Below are positions 8,942 through 17,081 of a stretch of 64,000 bases of DNA, piece after piece. How positions within the stretch are numbered: position 1 is the stretch's first letter; each line of letters begins with the position of its first letter. The notes under the pieces are model-generated. The model ran no database searches and was not told the origin of the DNA. It saw nothing but the letters and a program-made list of their open reading frames with translations. The stretch comes from DATGFB01 sp032160545 (lineage in GTDB: Bacteria > Actinomycetota > Actinomycetes > Mycobacteriales > Jatrophihabitantaceae), in the NCBI GenBank assembly GCA_032160545.1, contig JAVHVN010000010.1:14565-78564 (forward strand), written 5' to 3'. The position numbers were made by a program, and so were the translations under genes.

Positions 8942-9589
8942 CTAGCCCGACACGACGGTCGCGGCGATCGCGGCGAGGTGCTGCAGCCGCAGCAGCTCGG
9001 CGGGCAGCCAGCGCAGGGCGGGACGTCCCAGCAGCAACGCGTGCTCGCCGAGCGGGGCAACGGCGAGTTCGGTACCCAGCCGCGACCAGTCCGGGGGGGC
9101 CCAGTCCTCGGCGGCGTCGAGCATGCGCACCGGAGCGGGCGGCCACCACGGCGCAGGCAACTCCTCCTCCTCGGGTGCCGCGCCGCCGCTGGCGATCACC
9201 TCGGCGACGCCGTCCTTCGGCTCGGCGAGCACGAGACCCCAGCCCGCGCGGAAGATCCGGCTCACCCCGTCGGCGAGCACGTGCAGCGGTTGCTCGGGCC
9301 GGCCGGCAAGGGCGTCGAGGAGCACCAGCTCGCGGTGCGGGTCGATCTGGCCGGCGTACGGGCGGATGGTCTCGACATGCACGCCCTCGACCGTGGCGGC
9401 GGCGGTGAGCAGGGAGTCGGCCAGCCGGTCGGGCGGCAGTTCGATGACCAGGTCGTCGACGGCCTTGCCCGGTGAGCGTTCGATGACGTCGACGCTGAGG
9501 ATGTCGGCGCCCACTGCGCCGAGCGCCGATGCGACGGCGCCCAGGGCGCCGGGCCGATCCGGCAGCACGAGGCGCAAAAGGTACGACAC
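8942..9589 (-). CDS. ACT-domain protein, probable amino-acid-binding regulator
   Basis: 215-aa cytoplasmic protein. Residues about 3-75 form an ACT domain (YLLRLVLPDRPGALGAVASA, then GADILSVDVIE), the ligand-binding fold of amino-acid-controlled enzymes. The rest has no recognised domain and contains a proline/acid-rich stretch (PEEEELPAPWWPP). The GTG at 9589 is preserved by a GGAAGG ribosome site 9 nt upstream; the longer open frame to 9712 would overlap the gatC promoter. It is divergent from gatC and convergent with ligA. From memory, mycobacterial Rv3013 sits in the same place. Its target is unknown. Confidence 0.75.
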   Translation of the reverse strand: MSYLLRLVLPDRPGALGAVASALGAVGADILSVDVIERSPGKAVDDLVIELPPDRLADSLLTAAATVEGVHVETIRPYAGQIDPHRELVLLDALAGRPEQPLHVLADGVSRIFRAGWGLVLAEPKDGVAEVIASGGAAPEEEELPAPWWPPAPVRMLDAAEDWAPPDWSRLGTELAVAPLGEHALLLGRPALRWLPAELLRLQHLAAIAATVVSG

Positions 9590-9685
9590 GGGCTGGAGCC
9601 TTCCGGACGGACGTGACGGTTGGGTTACATACAGCCTGTGAGATCGCCCGGAAAAATGCGAGCGCAGTGCGATTTGGCGCGTCCG

Positions 9686-9691
9686 TAGACT
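9686..9691 (+). promoter_or_regulatory. -10 box TAGACT of gatC (leaderless)
   Basis: TAGACT is followed by 8 nt and the GTG of gatC, with no ribosome site between. The hexamer is identical to that before the cysteine desulfurase gene. Confidence 0.5.
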
Positions 9692-9699
9692 GTCACGTC

Positions 9700-10029
9700 G
9701 TGCCTGACGCAACAGAATCCCCCGGCGGTAGCGGCCGGATCAGCCGCGAGGACGTCGCCCATCTCGCCCGCCTCGCACGGCTCGCGGTCACCGACGACGA
9801 ACTGGACGTCTTCGCGGGGCAGCTCGACGTGATCCTCGGGTCGGTCGCGCGGGTCAGTGAGGTCGCCGCGGCCGACATACCGCCCACCTCCCACGCCGTG
9901 CCGATGACGAATGTGTTCCGCCCGGACGAGGTCCGGCCGTCCCTGCCGCGCGACGCCGTGCTCGCGGCAGCGCCCGCGGTGGAGGACAACAAGTTCCGGG
10001 TGCCGCGGATATTGACGGAAGAGGCCTAG
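9700..10029 (+). CDS. gatC: Asp/Glu-tRNA amidotransferase subunit C
   Basis: Small subunit (109 aa) that stabilises GatA within GatCAB, which converts Glu-tRNA(Gln) and Asp-tRNA(Asn) to the amides. ISREDVAHLARLARLAVTDDEL is characteristic, and the C-terminal VEDNKFRVPRIL motif is conserved. Start at GTG 9700 is set by the -10 box just upstream; the open frame extends further up but that part overlaps the divergent ACT gene. The last five codons (LTEEA and stop) are the source of the tandem repeat that separates it from gatA. Confidence 0.93.
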   Translation: MPDATESPGGSGRISREDVAHLARLARLAVTDDELDVFAGQLDVILGSVARVSEVAAADIPPTSHAVPMTNVFRPDEVRPSLPRDAVLAAAPAVEDNKFRVPRILTEEA

Positions 10030-10087
10030 GCCGATGACCCAGGTAACGGAAGAGGCCTAGGCCGATGACCCATGTAACGGAAGAGGC
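10015..10087 (+). repeat. 31-bp tandem repeat of the gatC tail between gatC and gatA
   Basis: A 31-bp unit beginning GAGGCCTAGGCCGATGACCC occurs at 10021-10051 and 10052-10082 with one base difference, flanked by partial copies. ACGGAAGAGGC appears three times, at 31-bp spacing. Each full unit carries its own ATG and yields an 8-codon ORF ending TEEA-stop (10034-10060, MTQVTEEA; 10065-10091, MTHVTEEA), copying the end of GatC. The second mini-ORF ends on the gatA start (TGATG). Confidence 0.9.
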
Positions 10088-10090
10088 GTG

Positions 10091-11572
10091 ATGACGGACC
10101 TGATCCGGCTCACCGCCGCCGAGACCGCGGCTGCCGTCGCGTCGGGAGAGGCCTCGGCCGTCGACGTCGCGCAGGCCCATCTCGACCGCATCGGCGCCGT
10201 GGACGGCGCGGTGCACGCGTTCCTGCACGTCGACACCGAGGGCGCCCTGCGCTCCGCGCGGGCCGTCGACGAGCGGCGCGCGGCCGGCGAGGCGCTCGGA
10301 CCGCTCGCCGGCGTCCCGCTCGCGATGAAGGACGTCGTCGTCACGAAGGGCCTGCCGACCACTGCCGGTTCCCGCATCCTCGACGGCTGGCGCCCGCCGT
10401 ACGACGCGACGATCACCAAGCGGATCAAGGACGCCGGCGTGGTCATGCTCGGCAAGACGAACATGGACGAGTTCGCCATGGGGTCGTCCACCGAGAACTC
10501 GGCGTACGGACCGACCCGCAACCCGTGGGACCTCAGCCGCATCCCCGGTGGCTCGTCCGGCGGTTCGAGCGCCGCGGTCGCCGCGTTCCAGGCCCCGCTG
10601 GCCATCGGCACCGACACCGGCGGTTCGATCCGGCAGCCCGCGGCGGTGACCGGGATCGTCGGGCACAAGCCGACGTACGGCGCGGTGTCACGGTTCGGGC
10701 TGATCGCGTTCTCGTCGTCGCTGGACCAGGCCGGTCCCTTCGGGCGCACGGTGCTCGACACGGCCCTGCTGCACGAGGTGATCGCCGGTTACGACCACTG
10801 CGACTCGACCTCGATCGACGGGCCGGTCGCGCCGGTCGTCGCGGCCGCCCGCGAGGGGGCCCGTGGCGACCTCGCCGGCGTCCGCGTCGGTGTCGTCCGC
10901 GAGCTCGGCGGTGAGGGGTACCAGGCGGGCGTGCTCGTGTCGTTCGAGGCGGCCGTCGACACGTTGCGCGGCCTCGGCGCCGAGGTCGTCGAGGTGAGCT
11001 GCCCGCACTTCGAGTACGCGCTCGCCGCCTACTACCTGATCGCGCCGAGTGAGTGCTCCTCGAACCTGGCGCGCTTCGACGGGGTGCGCTACGGCCTGCG
11101 GGTCGGCGACGACGGCGTCAACCCGCTCGAGGACGTCATGGCACTCACCCGCGAGGCCGGTTTCGGCCCCGAGGTGAAGCGCCGCATCATGATCGGCACC
11201 TACGCGCTGTCGTCCGGCTACTACGACGCCTACTACGGGCAGGCCCAGAAGGTCCGCACGCTGATCGCGCGTGACTTCACCGCGGCGTTCGAGAAGGCCG
11301 ACGTGCTGGTGTCGCCCACCTCGCCGTTCGTCGCGTTCGGCATCGGCGAGCGGGTCGCCGACCCGATGGCGATGTACGTCAACGACCTGTGCACGCTGCC
11401 GGCCTCGCTGGCGGGAACGCCCGCGATCTCGGTCCCGTCGGGTCTCGCGGACGGCCTTCCGGTCGGCCTGCAGATCATGGCTCCGGCGCTGGCCGACGAC
11501 CGTTGCTTCCGCGTCGGAGCGGCGTTCGAAGCCGCGACCGGAGTCATCCGGATTCCGGAGGTCGCCGCATGA
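10091..11572 (+). CDS. gatA: Asp/Glu-tRNA amidotransferase subunit A
   Basis: Amidase-signature subunit (493 aa) that releases ammonia from glutamine for GatB. The Ser-cisSer-Lys triad is visible: lysine in LAMKDVVV, and the two serines in the GGSSGGSSAAV and TDTGGSIRQPA blocks. Full family length. A GTG lies immediately before the chosen ATG; the ATG at 10091 is better spaced from GGAAG (10079-10083). The stop overlaps gatB (ATGA). The pfkA gene that, as I recall, separates gatA from gatB in mycobacteria is absent. Confidence 0.97.
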   Translation: MTDLIRLTAAETAAAVASGEASAVDVAQAHLDRIGAVDGAVHAFLHVDTEGALRSARAVDERRAAGEALGPLAGVPLAMKDVVVTKGLPTTAGSRILDGWRPPYDATITKRIKDAGVVMLGKTNMDEFAMGSSTENSAYGPTRNPWDLSRIPGGSSGGSSAAVAAFQAPLAIGTDTGGSIRQPAAVTGIVGHKPTYGAVSRFGLIAFSSSLDQAGPFGRTVLDTALLHEVIAGYDHCDSTSIDGPVAPVVAAAREGARGDLAGVRVGVVRELGGEGYQAGVLVSFEAAVDTLRGLGAEVVEVSCPHFEYALAAYYLIAPSECSSNLARFDGVRYGLRVGDDGVNPLEDVMALTREAGFGPEVKRRIMIGTYALSSGYYDAYYGQAQKVRTLIARDFTAAFEKADVLVSPTSPFVAFGIGERVADPMAMYVNDLCTLPASLAGTPAISVPSGLADGLPVGLQIMAPALADDRCFRVGAAFEAATGVIRIPEVAA

Positions 11573-13059
11573 CCGTCAGCTACGAACAGGCGCTGTCCCG
11601 GTACGAGCCGGTGATCGGGCTCGAGACCCACGTCGAGCTCGGCACCGCGTCGAAGATGTTCTGCGGTTGCTCGACCGAGTTCGGGGCCGAGCCGAACACC
11701 CAGGTGTGCTCGGTGTGCCTCGCGCTGCCCGGCTCGCTGCCGGTGGCCAACGAGAAGGCGATCGAGTCGACCATCCGCATCGGCCTCGCGCTGAACTGCT
11801 CGATCGCCGCGTGGTGCCGCTTCGCCCGCAAGAACTACTTCTACCCGGACATGCCGAAGAACTTCCAGACCTCGCAGTACGACGAGCCGCTCTGCGTCGA
11901 GGGCTACCTCGACATCGAGGTCGACGGGCAGACGCACCGCATCGGCATCGAGCGGGTGCATCTCGAGGAGGACACCGGCAAGAACACCCACGTGGGGACG
12001 TCCGGACGCATCCACGGCGCGGACTACTCGCTCGTCGACTACAACCGTGCGGGCATCCCGCTCGTCGAGATCGTGACCAAGCCGGTGCCCGGCACCGGGG
12101 CCCACGCACCGGAGGTCGCGAAGGCGTACGTCGCCGCGGTGCGCGACATCCTGCGCACCCTCGGGGTCAGTGACGTTCGCATGGAGCAGGGTTCGTTGCG
12201 CTGCGACGTCAACACGTCGCTCAACCCGGTCGGGGCGTCCGAGTGGGGGACGCGCACCGAGACGAAGAACGTCAACTCGCTGCGCAGCGTCGAGCGGGCG
12301 GTGCGCTCCGAGATCCTGCGGCAGGCCGAACTGCTCGATGCGGGCCAGCGCATCAAGCAGGAGACCCGGCACTTCTCGGAGACCACCGGCGACACCCGTC
12401 CGGGACGCAGCAAGGAGGAGGCGACCGACTACCGGTACTTCCCCGAGCCCGACCTCGTCCCGATCGCACCCGACCCGGCGTGGGTGGCGCGGCTGAAGGG
12501 CGAGCTGCCCGAGCTGCCAGCCGCTCGGCGCGCTCGCTTCCGCGAGTCGCTCGGCGTGAGCGCCGACGACATGGTGCAGATGACGAACGCGGGCGTGGTC
12601 GACCTGGTCGCGCAGACCGTCGAGGCCGGCGCGCCGGTGGGTGAGGCCCGCAACTGGTGGCTCGGCTACCTGGCGCAGAAGGCGAACGAGGCCGAGATCG
12701 ACGCCGCCGACCTCGGTGTCGACCCGGCGCAGGTGGCGCGGCTCGTCGAGCTCGTGGCGGCGGGCACGCTGTCGACGGCGCTTGCCCGGCAGGCCGTCGA
12801 CGGTGTGCTCGAGACCGGTGCCGACGTCGACACCGTCGTCGCCGAACGTGGGTTGAAGGTCGTTTCCGACACCGGCGCGCTCGAGCAGGCCGCGGACGAG
12901 GCGATCGCGGCCAACCCCGGCATCGCCGAGAAGGTCCGCGGCGGCAAGCTGCCTGCGGTCGGTGCGCTCGTCGGTGCGGTGATGAAGGCGACCCGGGGTC
13001 AGGCCGATGCGGCGGCCGTCCGGTCCATCCTGCTCGAACGCCTCGGGGTCTCCGAGTAA
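11569..13059 (+). CDS. gatB: Asp/Glu-tRNA amidotransferase subunit B
   Basis: tRNA-binding kinase/transamidase subunit (496 aa) that phosphorylates Glu/Asp-tRNA and adds ammonia. The N-terminal cradle has YEPVIGLETHVELGT, and KMFCGCSTEFG with CSVCLALPGSLPV supplies the zinc cysteines. RIHLEEDTGK-like (RVHLEEDTGKNTH) and ADYSLVDYNRAGIPLVEI are hallmark segments, followed by a YqeY-like C-terminal tail domain. The ATG at 11569 overlaps the gatA stop. With tRNA-Gln and a single GltX at 56-62 kb, this fits indirect Gln-tRNA synthesis. Confidence 0.97.
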   Translation: MTVSYEQALSRYEPVIGLETHVELGTASKMFCGCSTEFGAEPNTQVCSVCLALPGSLPVANEKAIESTIRIGLALNCSIAAWCRFARKNYFYPDMPKNFQTSQYDEPLCVEGYLDIEVDGQTHRIGIERVHLEEDTGKNTHVGTSGRIHGADYSLVDYNRAGIPLVEIVTKPVPGTGAHAPEVAKAYVAAVRDILRTLGVSDVRMEQGSLRCDVNTSLNPVGASEWGTRTETKNVNSLRSVERAVRSEILRQAELLDAGQRIKQETRHFSETTGDTRPGRSKEEATDYRYFPEPDLVPIAPDPAWVARLKGELPELPAARRARFRESLGVSADDMVQMTNAGVVDLVAQTVEAGAPVGEARNWWLGYLAQKANEAEIDAADLGVDPAQVARLVELVAAGTLSTALARQAVDGVLETGADVDTVVAERGLKVVSDTGALEQAADEAIAANPGIAEKVRGGKLPAVGALVGAVMKATRGQADAAAVRSILLERLGVSE

Positions 13060-13064
13060 GCCGT

Positions 13065-13125
13065 CGCTTCCCCTCTCCGATGACCAGATTCGGGGCGGAT
13101 TTCCGGTCAATCCGGAGGGGAAGCG
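13065..13125 (+). terminator. Long-range inverted repeat after gatB
   Basis: Perfect 11-bp arms CGCTTCCCCTC (13065-13075) and GAGGGGAAGCG (13115-13125), with 39 nt between, directly follow the gatB stop. It is probably the end of the gatCAB transcript, though the loop is long and there is no T-tract. Confidence 0.45.
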
Positions 13126-13368
13126 GGATGCTCGCGGCGGTGGCGCCTGACCTACCCCGACGGTCGCCGGGAGCACCGGCTGGCCGACCGAGCGCATCGT
13201 CGGCGGCGAGCACCCGACGCCTTCGAGCGCGGACGGGCGGGACGGTCCACCTCGCAGGCGCGGCAGCACCAGAGATCCGCGGCTGGGTGGTGGGTGTGGC
13301 TGCTCGGCGTCAGGACGGAGGCTTGCACCACGTCCCCGATGGGGTGACTCATCGAAGGGTTTGCGATC
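13126..13368. other. Gene-free stretch upstream of the sedolisin-like gene
   Basis: No reading frame here has family resemblance; the open frames are GC-skew shadows. Only the ribosome site GAAGGG (13354-13359) for the next gene is recognisable. No promoter boxes stand out. Confidence 0.5.
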
Positions 13369-15012
13369 GTGCTGCGACATGTCTTGAGCGCGTTGGTTCT
13401 TGCCGGTGCGCTTTGCTCCGCGACCGCGACCGCGGCGCCCGCGACCGCGGCGCCCGCGACCGCAGCCAGGGCACCGATCAGCGCCGCTCGCGTCACGTTC
13501 TCCGATCGCGTCGGCGCGGGCCCGGACGAATTGCGAGCGGCGTATAACTTGACGGCCGCGGCTGAGCAAGATCACAACCAGCGTGTCTTCATCCTTACCA
13601 ACGGCGTGCCGCGCGAGTTCGAGAGTGACGTCGCCGACTATCGCGACACGTACAACCTGGGCGTCTGCGATATAGCGAACGGATGCGTCCAGCAACTGAA
13701 TTCCTGGGGCCGGATCGCACCATTGCCCGCAGATGTCGACGGAGTGGACGTGACCGCGCAGGCCGAGATGGTGTCCGCGATCTGCCCACGGTGCGGCATA
13801 ACCATCATCAGCGGGCCTGCGGATCAGCACTTCCCGGCTGAAACTGAACTCAGCACGCTTCAGGCGCTGAAGGCCACATATGTCATCACGTCGGCGCAGG
13901 CGCCTGCTGCCCAGGGCGACAAGCTCGACGGCCTGCTCAACCGGGGCGTGGTGTACGCCGTTCCGAGTGGTACCGGCTTCTCGACCGCGCCGAGCTGGCC
14001 GGCGGTGTCGCCCTACAGCGTCGCGGTCGGCGTTACCTCGTTGCACGAGGCTTCAGGAACGACTCGCGGCTGGAGCGACGAGGCTTCGGCGACGTCGGGG
14101 TCCGGCTGTGCCGCCGCGGAGAACGACGTGATCGGCTGGCAGCCGCCAATTTCCGGCTGTATCAATCACCGGTTGCTCTCGGACCTGTCGGCGGTGGGCG
14201 ATTCCGACACGGGAATCGGCGTTGCGACCTTCGAGGACGGCGCATGGGTGCAGCGAAGCCGGGCGGTCATGTCGGCTGCCATCGCGGCGGCCGCGGCGGC
14301 TCTGGTGCCGCGGCCGGGCGGAACGCAGATCCCCGGGGAGTACATCTGGCAGAACGAGCGCACGAACGTCCTGGCGTTCAATGATGTGACCGCTGGGCCG
14401 TCCAACGGCCCGTGTGGAGCACCCCTGTGCGACCCGGGCCCCGGGTGGGACGGCCCGACCGGATTCGGCACGCTCAACGGCACGGTCGGCCTGCGCCCGC
14501 CCGACGGCGGCAGCGGCTTCGCCAAGCTGCAATGGCTGCACAGCCTGCGCGATGGTTCGGACGACGGTTGCGTGGCCGGCCAGATCGCGGACGAGCCAGA
14601 CGCCGTTGTCATTGCCGAATATGCCGACTGCGGCAAGGCTGGATATGACCAGCGGTGGCGCCTGCAACCGGTCACTGTCGGTGCCGGTACAGGTCGATAC
14701 ACGGCTTACCAGATTGTTCTGGTGCGCTCTGACCCGGACTACGACCGGTGCCTGACCGTGCAACCGCACGACGCTTCTCGTCCGAGCTCGGACAACGTCC
14801 TCATCGACAACTGCGCCGATTCCGACCTGTCCAGCCTGTGGCTGCTCGGCGTGGGCGATCAGGTCAAGAGCGTGCAACGTGAAGCTGACAAGGAACCGGT
14901 CAGCGTGCTCACTCTGGCAGGCGACGGCTCAGTGCAGGTGCAGAACTCCCGGTTCACTCCGAAGAGCATCAAGGCTTACCTGGATCAACAATGGGATTTC
15001 GTCGACGTGTAG
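13369..15012 (+). CDS. Secreted sedolisin-like (S53) pseudopeptidase with C-terminal lectin-like domain
   Basis: 547 aa, exported. A signal peptide (about 1-30) includes ATAAP repeats from a 15-bp DNA repeat (13427-13465). Residues about 40-370 follow the S53 fold: GPDELRAAYNL, AEMVSAICPRCGI, SPYSVAVGVTSL, GWSDEASATSGSGCAA, then FNDVTAG and GWDGPTGFGTLNG, which keeps the calcium-loop aspartates. The catalytic positions look lost: the usual E-x3-D region reads DVTAQ, the SSGDSG block reads PSGTG, and the GGTSASSP serine position reads SRAVMSAA. The C-terminal 170 residues, with paired cysteines and QRW, resemble a ricin-type trefoil. Probable non-catalytic secreted binder. Codon use is less GC-extreme than the neighbours, which suggests acquisition. 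Confidence 0.7.
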   Translation: MLRHVLSALVLAGALCSATATAAPATAAPATAARAPISAARVTFSDRVGAGPDELRAAYNLTAAAEQDHNQRVFILTNGVPREFESDVADYRDTYNLGVCDIANGCVQQLNSWGRIAPLPADVDGVDVTAQAEMVSAICPRCGITIISGPADQHFPAETELSTLQALKATYVITSAQAPAAQGDKLDGLLNRGVVYAVPSGTGFSTAPSWPAVSPYSVAVGVTSLHEASGTTRGWSDEASATSGSGCAAAENDVIGWQPPISGCINHRLLSDLSAVGDSDTGIGVATFEDGAWVQRSRAVMSAAIAAAAAALVPRPGGTQIPGEYIWQNERTNVLAFNDVTAGPSNGPCGAPLCDPGPGWDGPTGFGTLNGTVGLRPPDGGSGFAKLQWLHSLRDGSDDGCVAGQIADEPDAVVIAEYADCGKAGYDQRWRLQPVTVGAGTGRYTAYQIVLVRSDPDYDRCLTVQPHDASRPSSDNVLIDNCADSDLSSLWLLGVGDQVKSVQREADKEPVSVLTLAGDGSVQVQNSRFTPKSIKAYLDQQWDFVDV

Positions 15013-15071
15013 GAGTTAGGCGAATGAGCCGGCAGGGAGGACCGCGTGCCGGTGCAGGCGACAGGTAGGCG

Positions 15072-16091
15072 CTAGCGGCCGTCCTGCGAGAGGGCCTGAG
15101 CGCGCTGCTGCGCGGCGCGCTCGACACGCGCCTTCTCGTCGTCGTCGAGCTTGCGGGTGTCGCGCAGCTCGACGAACGGCTCGACGTCCTCGGGCACTCC
15201 GGCGGTGATCATGCGCTGGTGCTGCAGCTCCGCGTTCACCTCGGCGCCCAGCAGGATCGCGATGTTGGTGATCCAGAGCCAGACCAGGAAGACGATCACG
15301 GTCGCAAGCGAGCCGTAGGTCTTGTTGTACGAGCCGGAGAAGGACACGTACACCGCGAACGCACCCGACGCGACGAGCCAGGCGATCACGGCGATGACGC
15401 CGCCGGGCGTGACCCAGATTGGCCCGTCCTGCTTGGCGTTGGGCGAGGCCCAGTAGAGCAGCGACAGCATCATGCTGACGATGATCAGCAGCACCGGCCA
15501 CTTGGCGATGTCCCAGGCGGTGACGCCCGCGTTACCGACGCCGATCGCGCGCCCGACCTGGCGTGCCACCGAGCCGGTCAGGACGACCATGAGCGCGGTG
15601 ATCACCAGCCCGAGCATCGTGGCGAGGGTGATGCCCAGGCGCACCGGCGCGGTACGCCAGATCGGGCGCCCCTCGTCGATGTCGTAGATCGCGTTCGTCG
15701 CTCGCATGAATGCCGCCACGTAGCCGGACGCCGACCAGATGGCGAGCAGCAGCCCGACGGCCGCGGCGATGCTGGCAGCGCCCTGGCGCCCCTGTACCTG
15801 CTCGATCACCGACTGCAGGAAGGTGCGCACCCCGCCCGGCGCGATCTGGGACACGTTGTCGAGGAACTTCTGGCTGGTGTTCTTGCCGAGAAAACCCAGG
15901 ATCGACACCAGGACGAGCAGCCCGGGGAAGATCGCGAGGATGCCGAAGTAGGTGAGCGCCGCGGCACGGTCGGTGATGTCGTCGTGACTGAACTGCGTGA
16001 ACGCGCGCCGCAGCGCAGCCCACCAGCCCGGTGCCGGGATGTCGGTGGGCCTGTCGGGTTGGGCCGGGTGCCGGACGGCGTGAGCGGTCAT
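15072..16091 (-). CDS. YihY/BrkB-family inner membrane protein
   Basis: 339-aa polytopic membrane protein of the YihY (formerly 'RNase BN') family. It has about six transmembrane segments and the family signature DRAAALTYFGILAIFPGLLV near the N-terminus. Conserved later segments are YGSLATVIVFLVWLW and ILLGAEVNAE. The C-terminal tail is charged and cytoplasmic. Function is unknown; ribonuclease activity was assigned to this family in error. GGAGGT (16097-16102) sits 5 nt before the ATG, which rules out the longer open frame. Divergent from cobD, convergent with the secreted protein. Confidence 0.88.
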   Translation of the reverse strand: MTAHAVRHPAQPDRPTDIPAPGWWAALRRAFTQFSHDDITDRAAALTYFGILAIFPGLLVLVSILGFLGKNTSQKFLDNVSQIAPGGVRTFLQSVIEQVQGRQGAASIAAAVGLLLAIWSASGYVAAFMRATNAIYDIDEGRPIWRTAPVRLGITLATMLGLVITALMVVLTGSVARQVGRAIGVGNAGVTAWDIAKWPVLLIIVSMMLSLLYWASPNAKQDGPIWVTPGGVIAVIAWLVASGAFAVYVSFSGSYNKTYGSLATVIVFLVWLWITNIAILLGAEVNAELQHQRMITAGVPEDVEPFVELRDTRKLDDDEKARVERAAQQRAQALSQDGR

Positions 16092-16166
16092 CGTGTACCT
16101 CCGATCGAGCGTGCACTGAATCTGCCCGCATGAGCTCGTCGCTAATCCCTGTGGTTGGGTTCGGGG

Positions 16167-17081
16167 GTGGCTGATCGGACGTCGCTCGCGCTCGGGCTGC
16201 TCGCCGGCGCGGTAGCCGACGCGGCGCTCGGGGACCCGCGGCGGGCCCACCCGGTGGCCGCCTTCGGCATCGGCGCCGCGGCGCTCGAACAGCGGATCTG
16301 GCGCGACTCTCGCCTGGCGGGAGCCGGGTACGCAGCCCTCTGCGTCGGTGCCGCCGTGGCACTGGGCCACGTCCTGGAGCGGTTCCCGCGAGCGCGCCCA
16401 GCCTCCGTCGCCGTCGCCACCTGGGCGGTGGTCGGCGGCACCTCCCTGCGCCGCGAGGCGGCGGCGGTGCACCGGCTCCTCACCCTCGGTGACCTCGCCC
16501 GGGCCCGGGTGCGGGTCACGCACCTCGTGGGCCGGGACCCCTCGGCCATGGACGAATCCGAGGTCGCGCGGGCCGTCGTCGAGTCGGTGGCCGAGAACAC
16601 CTCGGACGCGGTCGTCGCGCCGCTGCTGTGGGGCGCGGCGTTCGGTATCCCCGGGCTGCTGGGTTACCGCGCCGTGAACACGCTGGACGCCATGGTCGGG
16701 CACCGCTCGCCGCGATACGCCCGCTTCGGCTGGGCGTCCGCCCGGGCGGACGACCTGGCGAACCTGGTGCCGGCCCGGGTGACCGCCACTCTCGTCGCGG
16801 TTCTCAGCGGCCGTCCGCGCGAGGTGTGGCGGGTCGTGCAAGCCGGTGCACGCCGGCATCCGAGCCCGAACTCCGGCTGGTGCGAGGCGGCCTTCGCCGG
16901 TGCGCTAGAGCTGCGACTGGGTGGCACGAACGTGTACTCCGGCAGGATCCAGCGGCGGCCCGTCCTCGGCGACGGGAAGCCGCCGGTGGCGGACGACATC
17001 CCGCGCGCCTCGGAACTGGCGGCGCGCACGACGGCGGCGGCGGCGCTGCTGGCCGCGGCGGTCGCGGTGGTGCGGCGGTGA
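16167..17081 (+). CDS. cobD: Adenosylcobinamide-phosphate synthase (CobD/CbiB)
   Basis: Membrane enzyme (304 aa) that attaches aminopropanol (or its phosphate) to adenosylcobyric acid. Hallmarks: LLAGAVADAALGDPRRAHPV near the N-terminus, ESVAENTSDAVVAPLLW, YRAVNTLDAMVGH, FGWASARADDLANLVPAR, and HPSPNSGWCEAAFAGAL. Several hydrophobic helices. GTG 16167 gives the normal N-terminus; a TTG at 16155 is the alternative, and neither has a good ribosome site. The stop overlaps cobQ (GTGA), so the pair is co-translated. Confidence 0.94.
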   Translation: MADRTSLALGLLAGAVADAALGDPRRAHPVAAFGIGAAALEQRIWRDSRLAGAGYAALCVGAAVALGHVLERFPRARPASVAVATWAVVGGTSLRREAAAVHRLLTLGDLARARVRVTHLVGRDPSAMDESEVARAVVESVAENTSDAVVAPLLWGAAFGIPGLLGYRAVNTLDAMVGHRSPRYARFGWASARADDLANLVPARVTATLVAVLSGRPREVWRVVQAGARRHPSPNSGWCEAAFAGALELRLGGTNVYSGRIQRRPVLGDGKPPVADDIPRASELAARTTAAAALLAAAVAVVRR

